A stretch of 64,000 nt of DNA from Nematopogon swammerdamellus (GCA_946902875.1 OX336341.1:248001-312000), one strand, 5' to 3'. Counted from the first letter of the stretch, positions 42,951 through 53,688 are shown. Made by a program: numbers and translations. Notes: generated by a model not told the origin, from the letters alone.

Positions 42951-44920
42951 GAACCCATTCCGTAGTACTATTTTTTGTGATGCGTACACCGTGTGCGTAG
43001 CTCCCACATTTTGTAAATTTTACATTTTACTTACTGTCGCCGCGTAAATTGTCGTAAGTGTGGGGTTGCGTGACGGTAGGTGTGAGAGTGTGAGTGTGTG
43101 TGTATCGCATGAACTAGGTAACAATATATAATATTTTAATTTTAAATAAGACTAAATTGAAAATAAACAGTTTTTTATTACATCAATTTGTTTGATATTC
43201 ACATGTATAAGTATATATTAATGGCCAACTGAAATAAATCAATAAAATATAGCTATTCATGAAAGTATGTTGTAGAGGCTCATTTATCTCCATTTAACAA
43301 TGGATTGTGACACAATCTGGACGGGTTTCCGCGGGCGGGGCGGGGGCGGCGCGGGGGAAGCGCGGGGGGGGCGCGGGGGCGGCGCGGGGGCGGGACAGCC
43401 GACTCAGGTCATTTGCTAAAATTGAAACTTTTCACTTCCTCGTTTTGTTAAACGTAAAAGATAAAATGTTAAAAGATTAGCGGCCGCAGCTGTCGCCGCT
43501 TACAATGTTAGGAGACTGTTTGAAAGTGTTTCCCCTACCTTCCCTTTTTATTCGCAAAGTCAATTAATTTTTCATTGTCCTCGAAAGTTCTGCCTTCTTT
43601 GGGAAGTATGAGCTGAGACGCGGGCGGCCCGCTCGGGGGCGGGGCGGGGCGGGGCGGGGTGCGGGCGATGCAGGTGCACAATAAAATAGGACATTTCGTG
43701 CATTAGTCTGGAATCATTAGAATGTAACTTTAGAGTTCTCGCTCCTTGAATATAAATATCTTTATTAATTTATAAAATTATCAAATGATTGCATTTAATT
43801 AATTAGAATTAATCCATTTTAGGAATTTGATGGATGTGATCTTATTGATATCGCACGAGTAAGATGCGGCAAGGGGCGGGGAGGGCGTGAGGATGATTTT
43901 TTTTAAATATAAAACCCTGGAGCAGTACTCCGTTGACAGGTGGCACTTCAACATGTCTACATTGTTAAAAGTACTTTGTTGTTCGTTTAGACTTTTACCC
44001 GCTGTTACACATTATCGTAATGTTTTCGGTTACGCGTTATAATATTACAAAGCTAACAGAGTTGACATCTGACTGGACGACGTGTCGGGTGTCTTCCAGT
44101 CCTCGCAGTTCCGCGTGTCCTGATGATGTCTCCAGAGCGAGGGACGACGACAAGTACAAGTCGCTTTGTAATATACCGCGTAACCAAAAACATTACGATA
44201 TAGTAATTGTTGTGTCTATAATTATAAGGTAAGAATGTTTGAAACATTCTATTTAGATGCTTCCTCAGAAATTAAACTGTATACTATATCTTACAGATTC
44301 ATTCTGACTGCAAACATCTTAGATCCGTACGTCGTCGTACTTAATTAGCCTACAAAGACCTCAGTCAATGAAATTAAATAGAATATTTCCAAGTAACATG
44401 TAGAGACCTACACCGTTTCCATTGAAGTCCGCAGGAATTTCTTAAAATTATTCAAACTTGTCGGAGCGTATTCTCTTAGAGAGTTTGAGGCCCGGAAGCC
44501 TACGCCCCTCGCCCCCGCCCCCTCCCCCGCAGCCTTTACACTTCACGAACTAAGAAATTTTAAAACAAAGCTGTATTCACTAATTTGCTTTTAACATTTT
44601 CAGAATGAACATTTATTTTGTTCGGCATTACATTTCACAACATTCAGTTATATTTTCTACGTTATTCCATTTTATAATATTACTTTTAGAACGATTTTAT
44701 CTTCAATAAACAAATTTAAAATGTAATTATTAGAGAGCTAAAACAAATTAATTGTCGCAAAAACAGTATTATTTATCGTCACACAATTGTTTTGGTCCAA
44801 ACACAATTTCAATGTTTGATCTCGGAGTACTCAGTCTAATTTTATGGTTCACAAAATTGTGGTTATTGTTTCAAAATTGAGGGCACAACTGTAGCACAAT
44901 AATAATTGTGGCACACGTGT
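42951..44920. other. No gene seen; strong G-run island
   Basis: 43328-43395 is a dense G-run island on the plus strand, a good G-quadruplex candidate; a second lies at 43622-43665. The frames at 44020-44250 show no motif. Confidence 0.5.
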
Positions 44921-45104
44921 GTGTATGTATAGCACTAATGTACAATGATGTAGGCTCTGAGCGTCGCGTCGCTCGCGCTGTGCTCGCGTGGAGCGCGGCG
45001 CGGTACGTATTGTGTTAGTATGTATAGCACTAATGTACAGTGATGTAGGCTCTGAGCGTCGCGTCGCTCGCGTGGAGCGCGGCGCGGTACGTATTGTGTT
45101 AGAC
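44921..45104. repeat. ~95-bp tandem duplication
   Basis: TATGTATAGCACTAATGTAC... GCTCTGAGCGTCGCGTCGCT... GGTACGTATTGTGTTAG occurs twice in direct order (from about 44925 and from about 45019). The second copy lacks a 12-bp stretch (near CTGTGCTCGCG). Confidence 0.9.
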
Positions 45105-46607
45105 GCGTGTAAGTATATCTATATTGCACAGAGTTTCCGTGTAAAGTTTTCTCAGCAGAGTGTAGTTTACGAGTATATAATGTAAGATGTACGTAAATAG
45201 GAGTACATATATATATATATGTGTGTACAGCGATAGTTACGTGATATTGAATAGGCGCGGGGTCGCTATGGCAGAGCGGGAGCGAGCGGAGAACGAAGAC
45301 AAATTTATTTCGCTATATACAATAAATCGAGGTTGTGTTTAACAATAATAATTACAGACAACGTGAAGGCCAAAAGTACCCTTAGTTGCTTCGAGAAAAG
45401 GATGGTACGGCCGTGTTCGCTCGACTTGGCGGGGGCACGGCCGTGCCCCCAGATAATGTTAGTAATTTCTGTCGTTCTTTTAATCACGAAACACTTATAA
45501 ATATGGTGAATATTTTTGCAAATATCTATAAATATTTTATTGGCGCATTATAAGCTATATTGAAGACAGATAAATTAAAACTACCGCACTTGTAGTGACA
45601 ACATAAATTGAACAGTTCGGATAATTATTTATTCTGACCTCCTGTGAGCGGTCGCTAAGCTAGTTTGGACATTTTTCTAATAACATTTTCTACAGTTGGT
45701 GGCCTGGGCAGATCCCGTCACATACTGCGTTGTTCGAAATATGTTCTCATTTGCCACCGACACAAACTAGAAGTGATGGCGCCTTCACGCAGCTTCTAGC
45801 TAGCCTACACTCACTACACACACACACCCTCACACCCTCGCCCTCTCACACATCTCTACTTATATTAATGCTTTCAAGCGAATGTTCTCTACCAGTGCCT
45901 TTATGTTTTCTTGGCAGATTCTCGACAGCTAAACGTCCGAAATATATTTTGGTTTGATTTTATAAACTGACAGTCAATTTTTACAAAGGAAAGCATACGG
46001 AGTATTTAGTCATTTCAATTTCAAAATTTGCTGCACTTACTTGATAACAGCTCATATTTCGATAAGATACGTTTTAAAATTGAAATGTATTCTCGATCGC
46101 TTCAGGTATATAGTCCCCGATTTCCAGCGAGAGTTCGAATTCGCCGACGAGGTGTATCGACAAGGGCTAAAAGATGGTGAAAAAAAATTCAAAAAGTTTG
46201 AAAGTATTTGAGAAAATCGCAAAAAATCCTACACACAACAACACGAACTGACAATGACGACAACACGAGCTGACAATGACGACAGATTTGAGAATTTTTT
46301 TCGTATTCTGTCGTCTCTGTTAGTGTTGGTTAATGGTAGTGTTGGATAGCTGAATAAGTCTACTTTATAGTTCGTCTCTTTGTAGTAATGTGCCGTCTCT
46401 TTGTAGTAAGCACTCCCATAGTGCAAAAATTCGAAAATTCGAAAATAACTATTTTCGGCCCATGCAGCGGTAGCGGTTTATATTGACCGCTCCATAGCTG
46501 ACGGAATAGCGGCTCTTGCGGTTTATATTAACCGCTCCAGAGCCAACGGGTTAAGATAGTCGTTTTTAGGGGGTTTAAAAAGGGCACCTTTAAACATATT
46601 TCTAAAT
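45105..46607. other. No gene seen
   Basis: A 20-bp perfect palindrome GGGGGCACGGCCGTGCCCCC is at about 45431-45450. A GCGGTTTATATT(A/G)ACCGCTCCA block occurs twice (46469-46553). No coding signal up to the target duplication of the I-type element. Confidence 0.5.
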
Positions 46608-46618
46608 ATATATTTAAA
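46608..46618. repeat. 11-bp target-site duplication, left copy
   Basis: ATATATTTAAA, repeated at 51988-51998 after the poly(A) tail. The overlap of the right copy with the A-tract leaves one or two bases of ambiguity. Confidence 0.75.
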
Positions 46619-46720
46619 GAGAGTTGGTTTGAGCTGTCAGTGGCGAAAGTCACGATTTTTTCTGTAAAATTTTCATTAATCTTATTGTTTAAATTCTAGT
46701 CGTTTTAGAGCTTCTTCCCG

Positions 46721-48137
46721 ATGGGGAGCACCTCAGAGAGTGAGGCAGACATGGAGGAAAGTGGAGAAGCAAATGCGTCAAAAAGAAAGGGTGAAGAAGT
46801 AGTACTGACTGAGGAGAGTGATCCAGGTGATGAAGGTGGTTCATTCATTAAAGTTCATGGAAGGAAAGCGGCGAAAATTGAGAAGACGAAGGAGAAGGAG
46901 AGGCAAATTGAAATAATTGTCTCTTCTAGTGAGCCCTTACCAAAACTTATGGCATTTGCTAAGTTGCTGAGAGATGTTGGTGTCAATGGAGTCCAAAATA
47001 TTAAGATAAGAAATCCATATAAGACGTCTGTATTTTTTGCTGATTCTAGAAGTGCAGGAAAATTGGAGGAAAATACAAAAATTCGAGAAAAGGGTATGTT
47101 ATGTGTAAATGCGCACACAGAAATTGCTGCATATGGTGTAGTAAGACAAGTAGACATTGAAATTGATGACAAAGAACTGGAGTCTATATTCTCTTGTGAT
47201 TCTACAAAAATTATAAAGGTAAAGAGATTGAAGCGTAGAAGTCCTACTGGAGCATGGGAGTTAAGCGAATCAGTACGTTTAGCTTTTGATTCCAAGATTC
47301 TCCCTGAAAGAGTTTATGCCTTTGAAGTACCAAGGAAGGTGGAACAATATGTTTTTCCGGTAACCCAGTGTTCAGGTTGTTGGAAATTTGGGCAAAATAT
47401 CATGTCCTACTAAGAAGATTGTGTGTCCAAAATGCGGAAAAAATCATGAAAACTGCACTACAAACGAGTTGAGATGTATTAATTGTAACGGAGCTCATAT
47501 GGCATTGTCAAAAATATGTCCAGCGTATTCCAAAGAAAAGTATATCAGAATGGTCATGTCAGAGGAGAAAGTAAATTACAGAACAGCTGCGAATGAGCTA
47601 AGAAATTCAAAATCCATTCTTCAAGATCAAGAAAATGATATTAGAAAGTTATCCGGTACCACAGATAAAGAACTGGCAAGTTGTAGTATGATGACATCTG
47701 AACCATTATTGATAAATGAGTCAATGACAAATCGTCCTTTGTATTCTCAAATACTACGCTCACCCGCACCTGTACCTCAGAGAAATAACATCAAGAGTGA
47801 TCATAATTATGCACGCTCAAATACAGGTGAGCGGCATGAGGCTACAAAAAAGTCATCTCAGATTCCGTCAGGTCCCAGTAAAGTAATCATTGAGAAGGTG
47901 GTGAAATTAACAGAGAATATCAAGTCGTCAAGCACAGGTTTGTCAGAACAGACTGAAGATCGAGGAAGCAAAAGATTAATGGAGGCGCTTTATAAGTTTA
48001 AGGACATAATATTGTCTAGTCTAAGCATGAGTGAGAAGGTTGAGAGTTGTGTGGAGTTAATTATAAATGTTGTAAAATCTTGGGTAGTGAGCATTTGTAT
48101 GGATGGGTCATTTTTGACTTCTCTTTTTAATGGCTAG
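46721..48137 (+). pseudogene. ORF1: gag-like RNA-binding protein, one frameshift
   Basis: Frame one runs 46721-47413 (230 codons): an acidic, Lys-rich N-terminus ('SESEADMEESGEANASKRKG'), then a central domain ending 'VRLAFDSKILPERVYAFEVP' and 'QYVFPVTQCSGCWKFG', the start of a CCHC zinc knuckle. The frame then shifts. The second frame, open from 47364 to 48137, supplies the last Cys of the first knuckle, then 'CPKCGKNHENC' and 'CINCNGAHMALSKIC', two more CCHC-type motifs, and a Ser/Lys-rich tail. Three knuckles after a gag-like domain is the usual I/Jockey ORF1 design; the product binds the element RNA and forms RNPs. The switch is +1 relative to the first frame and lies within the first knuckle. 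The simplest reading is a small indel; a programmed shift is less likely since no slippery site stands out. Confidence 0.85.
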
Positions 48138-51100
48138 TCACAATAATAATAATAAGAGTATTAAATGTAATTTTTTGCAGTGGAATTGCCAAAGTCTCAG
48201 ACCGAAACTTCCAGAATTTGAATTATTGTTGAATCGGGAAAAGATTCATGTTGCTATTTTGAGTGAAACTTGGCTGGAACCTGGGTCGAGATTGCACATT
48301 TCTGGTTATAATATATTCAGAAAAGATAGAGCTGACTCTTATGGAGGAGTTGCTATAATCTGTCACAAATCTATGATAGTTAAAATTTTAAATTTACAGA
48401 GAATTCAAATGCCAGCTGAAGTCATTGGTATACAACTTTTTAATTGTGCTCACATTGAAAATATTTTATCAATATATTGCCCACCAGCTGTATGTTATAC
48501 TTCTAATGATTGGGATAGTCTTTTTACCTTATTTACTGAAAAGACTATTATAGCAGGTGATTTTAATGGCCATCATTTAAATTGGTCAAATAGAACAGAT
48601 CTAAGAGGTACACAAATATCAGAAGCCATAATAGACAGTAATTTTGTTTATATTAACGATGGACAACTGTCAAGAATTAAATTAGTTAGCAATATTTTAC
48701 AACAATCCTCTCCGGATGTGACTTTTGCTACTACTGATATAGCATTAAAACTCGCTTGGGTAATAACAAATGAAACATTAGGAAGTGATCATCTGGTTAT
48801 TAAATTTTCATCAAATTTGCAAAGATTACAGAAAAGCAAACATAAAAGAAACTATAAATTGGCTAATTGGGATAAGTACAAGGAAATATTAGAACTAGTA
48901 TTTAAAGATAATGATATTGAAGAAGATTTACAGTGCAGGTATGATAATTTTATTAAAGAATTAAATAGAGCAGCCGATTTGTCAATTCCGCATATTAAAG
49001 TTATTAAAAATCCATCTCAATCTTTTACGCCTAAACCATTTTGGACTTCAAAATTGTCGAATTTGATTGCCAAGCGTCGTTTAGCCTTAGTCAGATTTAG
49101 GAAAATGCCATCGACGGAAAATTTAAATAAATATAAAGAATGTGTAGCAGAGGCTCAACGTTGTATTAGACAGGAAAAATATAAAAGTTGGCGAGAATTT
49201 TGTGACAGTATTGACGAAAGTACCACGTCTTCTGATTTATGGAGACGTATGAAATGGATTAAGGGTAACTCTTTCAGTAGGGCAGTTCTTTCTAAAGTAC
49301 AGGCTGAGGAATTCATTTGTAAACTAACACCAGATTTTGTAAGTAATGTCACACCAGAATTTGTCTCCTTTAATAGTAATCTAGACAGAAATATATCCAT
49401 ACATGAAATAGAAAATTGCAGTAAAGCGAAAGACACATCTCCAGGAGAGGATGACATATCCTATTCGATGATTTTTAATCTCCCAGCAGAAGGCAAGAGG
49501 TGTTTAGCTAATTTATACAGTGCGTTTTATCAAGAAGGCTTTGTTCCAAATCAATGGCGGTATATTAATGTTGTACCTATTCCAAAACAGGGAGGAGTAC
49601 ATAATGAAATGTCAACTTGGAGACCGATCTCATTAATTTCATGTGTTTGTAAAACTCTACATTTGATTATAGCTAGAAGATTGGAATGGTTTATAGAACA
49701 TAATCATAAGTTATCTGATTTCACAGTCGGTTTCAGAAGGGGTCAATCAAGTATAGATTGTTTAACTCGATTATGTACTAGAATTCAAATTGGTTTTTCT
49801 AAAAACTGTCAGGTTCTAGCTTGTTTTGTAGACATAGAAAATGCATATAATAATGTTGATGTAAACAGTCTCACACGTATTTTAGATAGGCTTAATATTG
49901 GAAGGCAGTACTGCAGGTATTTATTTAATTTTCTTAATGAAAGATACCTAATTGTACATACTGCTGAAGGTGATGTTATTCGTAGAAAAACCAGCAAAGG
50001 TCTTGCCCAAGGAGATCCTTTGTCTCCTTTATTATTCAATGTGGCTACTATAGATGTTAGCAATAAGATCTCCAATGTATTTTTTTCGCAATACGCTGAT
50101 GACTTTGTATTTTACATTTATGTTGATAAGATTAACAATTCAAATATTAACTTACAACAGGCTCTCAATGATCTAGTGAAAATATTAAATGATTTAGGCC
50201 TAGAATTATCTGTTCCTAAGACTCAGTGCTGCCTTTTTAGGAAAGGTCGAAATCAGAGTCAATTAAAGTTAAACATTCAAGGAAATGAAATACAATTTTC
50301 TGATCATATAAAGTATTTAGGAATGTGGTTGGATACTTCATTACGATGGATCAGACATATAAACGAAATTTCAGCCAAATGTTCACGGTTTATAAATATA
50401 TTAAAAATTTTAGCTGGTTCAGGGTGGGGTGTACACACAATTCATTTACGCCGTATTTACATTCCATTAATTCGCAGTAGGTTAGATTATGGTTCGTTTT
50501 TGTATGACACCAGTGCCCACAAGTATTTATATAAAGTAGACAAAATTCAGAATCAATGCTTACGTGTTATTGGAGGTTTTATAAAAAGCACGCCCATTCA
50601 TGTTATGGAGAGCGAGTTGTGTATACAACCTCTATTTCTACGTAGGAAGTACCTTGCTTACAAATATGCATTGAAATGTTTATCTGTAAAGAATAATGAG
50701 ACGGTTGAGCTTCTTCGACAGTTGGAAATTTTACAAATTAGTAGCAAATATTGGAAAAATAAAATTACTCCTTCAGTTGTATCAGCTTTAAAAATATTTA
50801 AAAATGAACCCATGTACATAAGTCATATGCCAGATATTTTTTCTCTTAAAACTTGGGTCAGCGGAATTAACATTCAAGAATTTATAAAGACACATATAGA
50901 AGGCATAAATTTGGCAAAACGCAATATGGATTCTGGTACAATCTTTCGAGCATGTATAAATATGTTAAATCATGAATATAAAGATTATTACTTTATATTC
51001 ACAGATGGTTCTAAAGATTCTGAAAGATTAGGAGCGGCTTTCTTTGATCCAAATATAGGTACAAATGCAAAATTTAAAATTTCTGGTAAAACAAGTATCA

Positions 51101-51864
51101 TGACAATAGAGCTGACAGCAATTCTGGAAGCTCTGTCGTATATAAAATCCCTTTCGCTGCTTTCGGCAAATAAATTTGTAATATTATCAGATTCTAGGAG
51201 TGGGCTTCAAGATATTCTACGGAGTGTTAGAGGAGGGAGAAGTTCCCCTGTAACCTATGCCATCCTCAAAACGATTGACGAAATTAGACAACTGGATAAG
51301 AAAATAAAACTTCAATGGATTCCTTCCCATGTTGGTATAAATGGAAATGAAACTGCTGATAGGCTAGCAAAGGAAGCAATTTGTGATGGTATTCCATTAG
51401 AAGTTAAGCCTACGTATTTGACTTTAACGTGTTTAGCTAAGTATAATTGTTATATTAGGTGGAAAGAATATTTTGATCTTAGATCTAGAGATAAAGGAAT
51501 ATGGTATAAAATCATACAAAATGAACCGCCCTTAGTACCCTGGTTTGACAAATTAAAAATGAATCGTGAACGTCTTGTCGTGGCTTTTCGTTTAAGATCT
51601 GGTCACATTCCTTTAAATAAATTTGGTTTTTTAATGAAAAAGGTATCATCTCCAAATTGTGATCTATGCGGAGTTCCTGAAGATGTATATCATATTTTGA
51701 CCGAATGTGCAAGGGGAAATTTAGTTAGGAAACATTTGAATTATGGGCGATTCTGTTTAGGTCCATATATAGATAATTTGGCTCATCCAGCATCCGAGGG
51801 TGCTGCGAAGTTGTTTATAATGTATAATATTATTATGAAAGAAAGAGCTGCTCGCTCGAATTAG
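48130..51864 (+). CDS. ORF2: endonuclease / reverse transcriptase / RNase H polyprotein
   Basis: An intact 1244-residue frame. Endonuclease (APE type, about 10-225): 'LQWNCQSLRPK', E46 in 'LSETWL', D144 and N146 in 'GDFNGHHLNW', 'SDH' at 219-221. Reverse transcriptase (about 440-720): D568 in 'FVDIENAYNNVD', 'GLAQGDPLSP', and YADD at 655-658. RNase H (about 955-1085): D959 in 'FTDGSKD', E994, D1021 in 'LSDSRSG', D1077 in 'NETADRLAKE', the full DEDD set. The C-terminal zinc motif is C1177, C1180, H1188, C1193. The protein nicks target DNA and copies the RNA by target-primed reverse transcription. All catalytic residues are present. The ATG overlaps the ORF1 stop (ATGGCTAG, 8 nt), which suggests translation by termination-reinitiation as described for some non-LTR elements. 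I chose this start because it is the first ATG in frame and the EN domain begins 17 residues later. Confidence 0.95.
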   Translation: MASHNNNNKSIKCNFLQWNCQSLRPKLPEFELLLNREKIHVAILSETWLEPGSRLHISGYNIFRKDRADSYGGVAIICHKSMIVKILNLQRIQMPAEVIGIQLFNCAHIENILSIYCPPAVCYTSNDWDSLFTLFTEKTIIAGDFNGHHLNWSNRTDLRGTQISEAIIDSNFVYINDGQLSRIKLVSNILQQSSPDVTFATTDIALKLAWVITNETLGSDHLVIKFSSNLQRLQKSKHKRNYKLANWDKYKEILELVFKDNDIEEDLQCRYDNFIKELNRAADLSIPHIKVIKNPSQSFTPKPFWTSKLSNLIAKRRLALVRFRKMPSTENLNKYKECVAEAQRCIRQEKYKSWREFCDSIDESTTSSDLWRRMKWIKGNSFSRAVLSKVQAEEFICKLTPDFVSNVTPEFVSFNSNLDRNISIHEIENCSKAKDTSPGEDDISYSMIFNLPAEGKRCLANLYSAFYQEGFVPNQWRYINVVPIPKQGGVHNEMSTWRPISLISCVCKTLHLIIARRLEWFIEHNHKLSDFTVGFRRGQSSIDCLTRLCTRIQIGFSKNCQVLACFVDIENAYNNVDVNSLTRILDRLNIGRQYCRYLFNFLNERYLIVHTAEGDVIRRKTSKGLAQGDPLSPLLFNVATIDVSNKISNVFFSQYADDFVFYIYVDKINNSNINLQQALNDLVKILNDLGLELSVPKTQCCLFRKGRNQSQLKLNIQGNEIQFSDHIKYLGMWLDTSLRWIRHINEISAKCSRFINILKILAGSGWGVHTIHLRRIYIPLIRSRLDYGSFLYDTSAHKYLYKVDKIQNQCLRVIGGFIKSTPIHVMESELCIQPLFLRRKYLAYKYALKCLSVKNNETVELLRQLEILQISSKYWKNKITPSVVSALKIFKNEPMYISHMPDIFSLKTWVSGINIQEFIKTHIEGINLAKRNMDSGTIFRACINMLNHEYKDYYFIFTDGSKDSERLGAAFFDPNIGTNAKFKISGKTSIMTIELTAILEALSYIKSLSLLSANKFVILSDSRSGLQDILRSVRGGRSSPVTYAILKTIDEIRQLDKKIKLQWIPSHVGINGNETADRLAKEAICDGIPLEVKPTYLTLTCLAKYNCYIRWKEYFDLRSRDKGIWYKIIQNEPPLVPWFDKLKMNRERLVVAFRLRSGHIPLNKFGFLMKKVSSPNCDLCGVPEDVYHILTECARGNLVRKHLNYGRFCLGPYIDNLAHPASEGAAKLFIMYNIIMKERAARSN

Positions 51865-51987
51865 TTTGGTTAGTTTTTAAGTTGTTGTTGTCTATTATTT
51901 TATTGTGTTATGTTTGTTGTTGTATGAAGAGGGTTGGCATTTTCATTTAATGAAACAAACCCTTTAAATAAATGAAAAAAAAAAAAA

Positions 51988-51998
51988 ATATATTTAAA
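51988..51998. repeat. 11-bp target-site duplication, right copy
   Basis: ATATATTTAAA directly after the poly(A) tail, matching 46608-46618. Confidence 0.75.
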
Positions 51999-52256
51999 CT
52001 TTTTATAATGTAGATTACTTGGGATGTTTTTTTATTTAATTTTTTTTTTCAATTTTCAGTTACGCGATTTATGTGTCTTCTTTATCTTACAGCATGAGTA
52101 GTTAAAATGTTTTTCGTGTATGCATAATGCATATACTTGAAAATTAAGAATTTAAATTTTTGAATAAAAAATTTTTTGACAATTTTTTGTATTTTTTTCA
52201 AAATTTACATATTTAATAATGAAACATGTTCATTCATCATGTTCATTTCGCATGAT

Positions 52257-52415
52257 AGCTGTCAAAGTTAAAACGGCTATATCTCGGAAATTACTGATCC
52301 TAGACTACTCGCGTCGGAGGACAAATGACAGATCTCGATGGATCTTCATTTCAGATGACAGCTGTCAAAGTTAAAACGGCCATATCTCGGAAACCACCGA
52401 TCCTAGACTGCTCGT
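52257..52415. repeat. ~103-bp partial tandem duplication
   Basis: AGCTGTCAAAGTTAAAACGG then CATATCTCGGAAA and GATCCTAGACT recur after 103 bp (52259 and 52362). Divergence is a few bases. Confidence 0.75.
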
Positions 52416-52420
52416 GTGCA

Positions 52421-52740
52421 GCTGCGTTCAGATAAACGATAAACCTTCTCGAAGAAAGTAAATAAGGGCGCGGCCGAACGCCGAGCCGCGTTCGCGTAAA
52501 GAATATTATATTATATCGAAGAAAGCAAGTCATTAAAGGCGAGGCCCGAGGGTGGAAGAAGGTTTATAGTTTACTTGAACACAGGTCGGCCTTCGTCCTC
52601 GCCTTTGGTTACTTACTTTCTTCGAGAAGGTTTATCATCTTCCTGAACGCAGTTCGGCCTTCGGCCTCGCCCTTAGTTACTTATTTTCTTCTTTTGAAAT
52701 ACGAATTTCACGCGAGCAAAGCCGCGGGCAAAACCTATAT
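52421..52740 (+). mobile_element. Decayed Helitron relative with inverted and direct 68-bp units
   Basis: 52421-52550 holds 68-bp-type units in reverse orientation (GATAAACCTTCTCGAAGAAA, GCGGCCGAACGCCGAGC). 52555-52680 has two direct units (GGTCGGCCTTCGTCCTCGCC, GTTCGGCCTTCGGCCTCGCC). It ends with CACGCGAGCAAAGCCGCGGGC and a damaged terminus (AAAACCTA instead of CTAG). This is an older third locus of the same family. Confidence 0.75.
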
Positions 52741-52896
52741 ACCTATGTTTTAATAAATCTTTTCCGAGCATAACCAGTTTAACTCTTTTGTTTGTAGGAT
52801 TTAATATCACAAATTATTATTTTCATGTTTTTTTCTAAAAAAAAAAATTTGACATGTTCAGTCATCCACGTGGATAAAGTCGCGGGCAACAGCTAG
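52741..52896 (+). mobile_element. Helitron-like 3' end, complete CTAG
   Basis: GGATAAAGTCGCGGGCAACA then GCTAG ends at 52896, followed by T. Only the terminus is convincing; the 5' limit is unknown. Confidence 0.5.
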
Positions 52897-53439
52897 TACT
52901 AAATAAGTTTTTAACAAAATGTTTCGTTATTTTTATTTCTTACTAATCATAAGCGAAATAAAATTCACGAGTTAATATTAATATTAGTAGTTGTGTTCTC
53001 GATAGACTGTGGGCGATGTTATTGTGTAGTCACTGTGTAATAAATAAATAATAATATGCATGAAAAAAAAATACCCCTGCTAAGTTTCTTGTCGGTTCTT
53101 CTTCGTGGGTGTAATCGAACCGGTTAGGGGCAATGGTAACAAGTTCGAGCAGTTTTACTGCAATAAGAATGATAAATAAACAATAAATAATAAACAATAA
53201 ACAACAAGTTTGACATTTCGACTAGAGTGTAATAGGGTCATTTAAAAGTAAAAATAAAAAATAAAAAAAAAATATTTTGTATTTACTTTAGTGAAATGAG
53301 ATAATGAATGGCACATTTCAAAAGAGCAACTTATTGTAATTGCACCTTGCTACACGAGACACTCAACCACTGAAACCAAAACAGACATCGCTCTTCTCTC
53401 AAAACACTCAAGTGCAAATGGTCGAAATTCTTCAAAGCG
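52897..53439. other. No gene seen; lepidopteran repeat scrap
   Basis: CTAAGTTTCTTGTCGGTTCT at 53079-53098 then TCTTCGTGGG is a widespread moth repeat motif from memory. AT-rich otherwise. Confidence 0.4.
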
Positions 53440-53442
53440 TTA

Positions 53443-53688
53443 ATGAGACGTAAAAAGGTCTATAAAAAATTGCTCCTCTGCCCAATAGACCCTGTATCTG
53501 CGCCGAAAAGCTTCCAATAAGGGGTCTCCGAACGTATATTGATCTATTCCTAATGTGTTGTTCGGCTCCCAGGCATCCCAAATGAAGCGAGTCTCTCCAT
53601 ATTGATGGTGGCACTTTGTAAGCTGTCGCGAGGCACCTACTGCCTCCGCCTCCGCTGCCGCGTCGACCTGCGTGGAGGTACTACGGAT
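53443..53688 (-). other. Unexplained 82-codon open frame without start codon
   Basis: Read on the minus strand, this frame is bounded by TAG (53691-53689) and TAA (53442-53440) and lacks ATG. It contains 'YGETRFIWDAWEPNNTLGID' and 'RRRYRVYWAEEQFFIDLFTS', which look protein-like (aromatic-rich, mixed charges) in an AT-rich neighbourhood. I do not recognise the family. It could be a host exon, a transposase remnant or chance. Confidence 0.25.

Larger units (their letters stand above)
46619..51987 (+). mobile_element. Full-length non-LTR retrotransposon, I group
   Basis: About 5.4 kb, flanked by an 11-bp direct repeat. Layout: 5' untranslated region (46619-46720), ORF1 with zinc knuckles, ORF2 with endonuclease, reverse transcriptase and RNase H, a ~120-bp 3' region with TTTAAATAAATG, and a poly(A) tail (51975-51987). 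The RNase H domain and the I-like knuckle ORF1 argue for the I group rather than Jockey, which normally lacks RNase H. Low decay (ORF2 fully open) marks it as the youngest coding element in the window. The flanking sequence is AT-rich with no recognised gene. Confidence 0.9.

Noticed and set aside
46855..47295. 146-codon minus-strand frame
   Set aside because: Antisense shadow of the ORF1 of the I-group element.
46721..51864. LTR retrotransposon or endogenous virus
   Set aside because: No long terminal repeats, protease or integrase. APE-type endonuclease, target duplication and poly(A) tail identify a non-LTR element.
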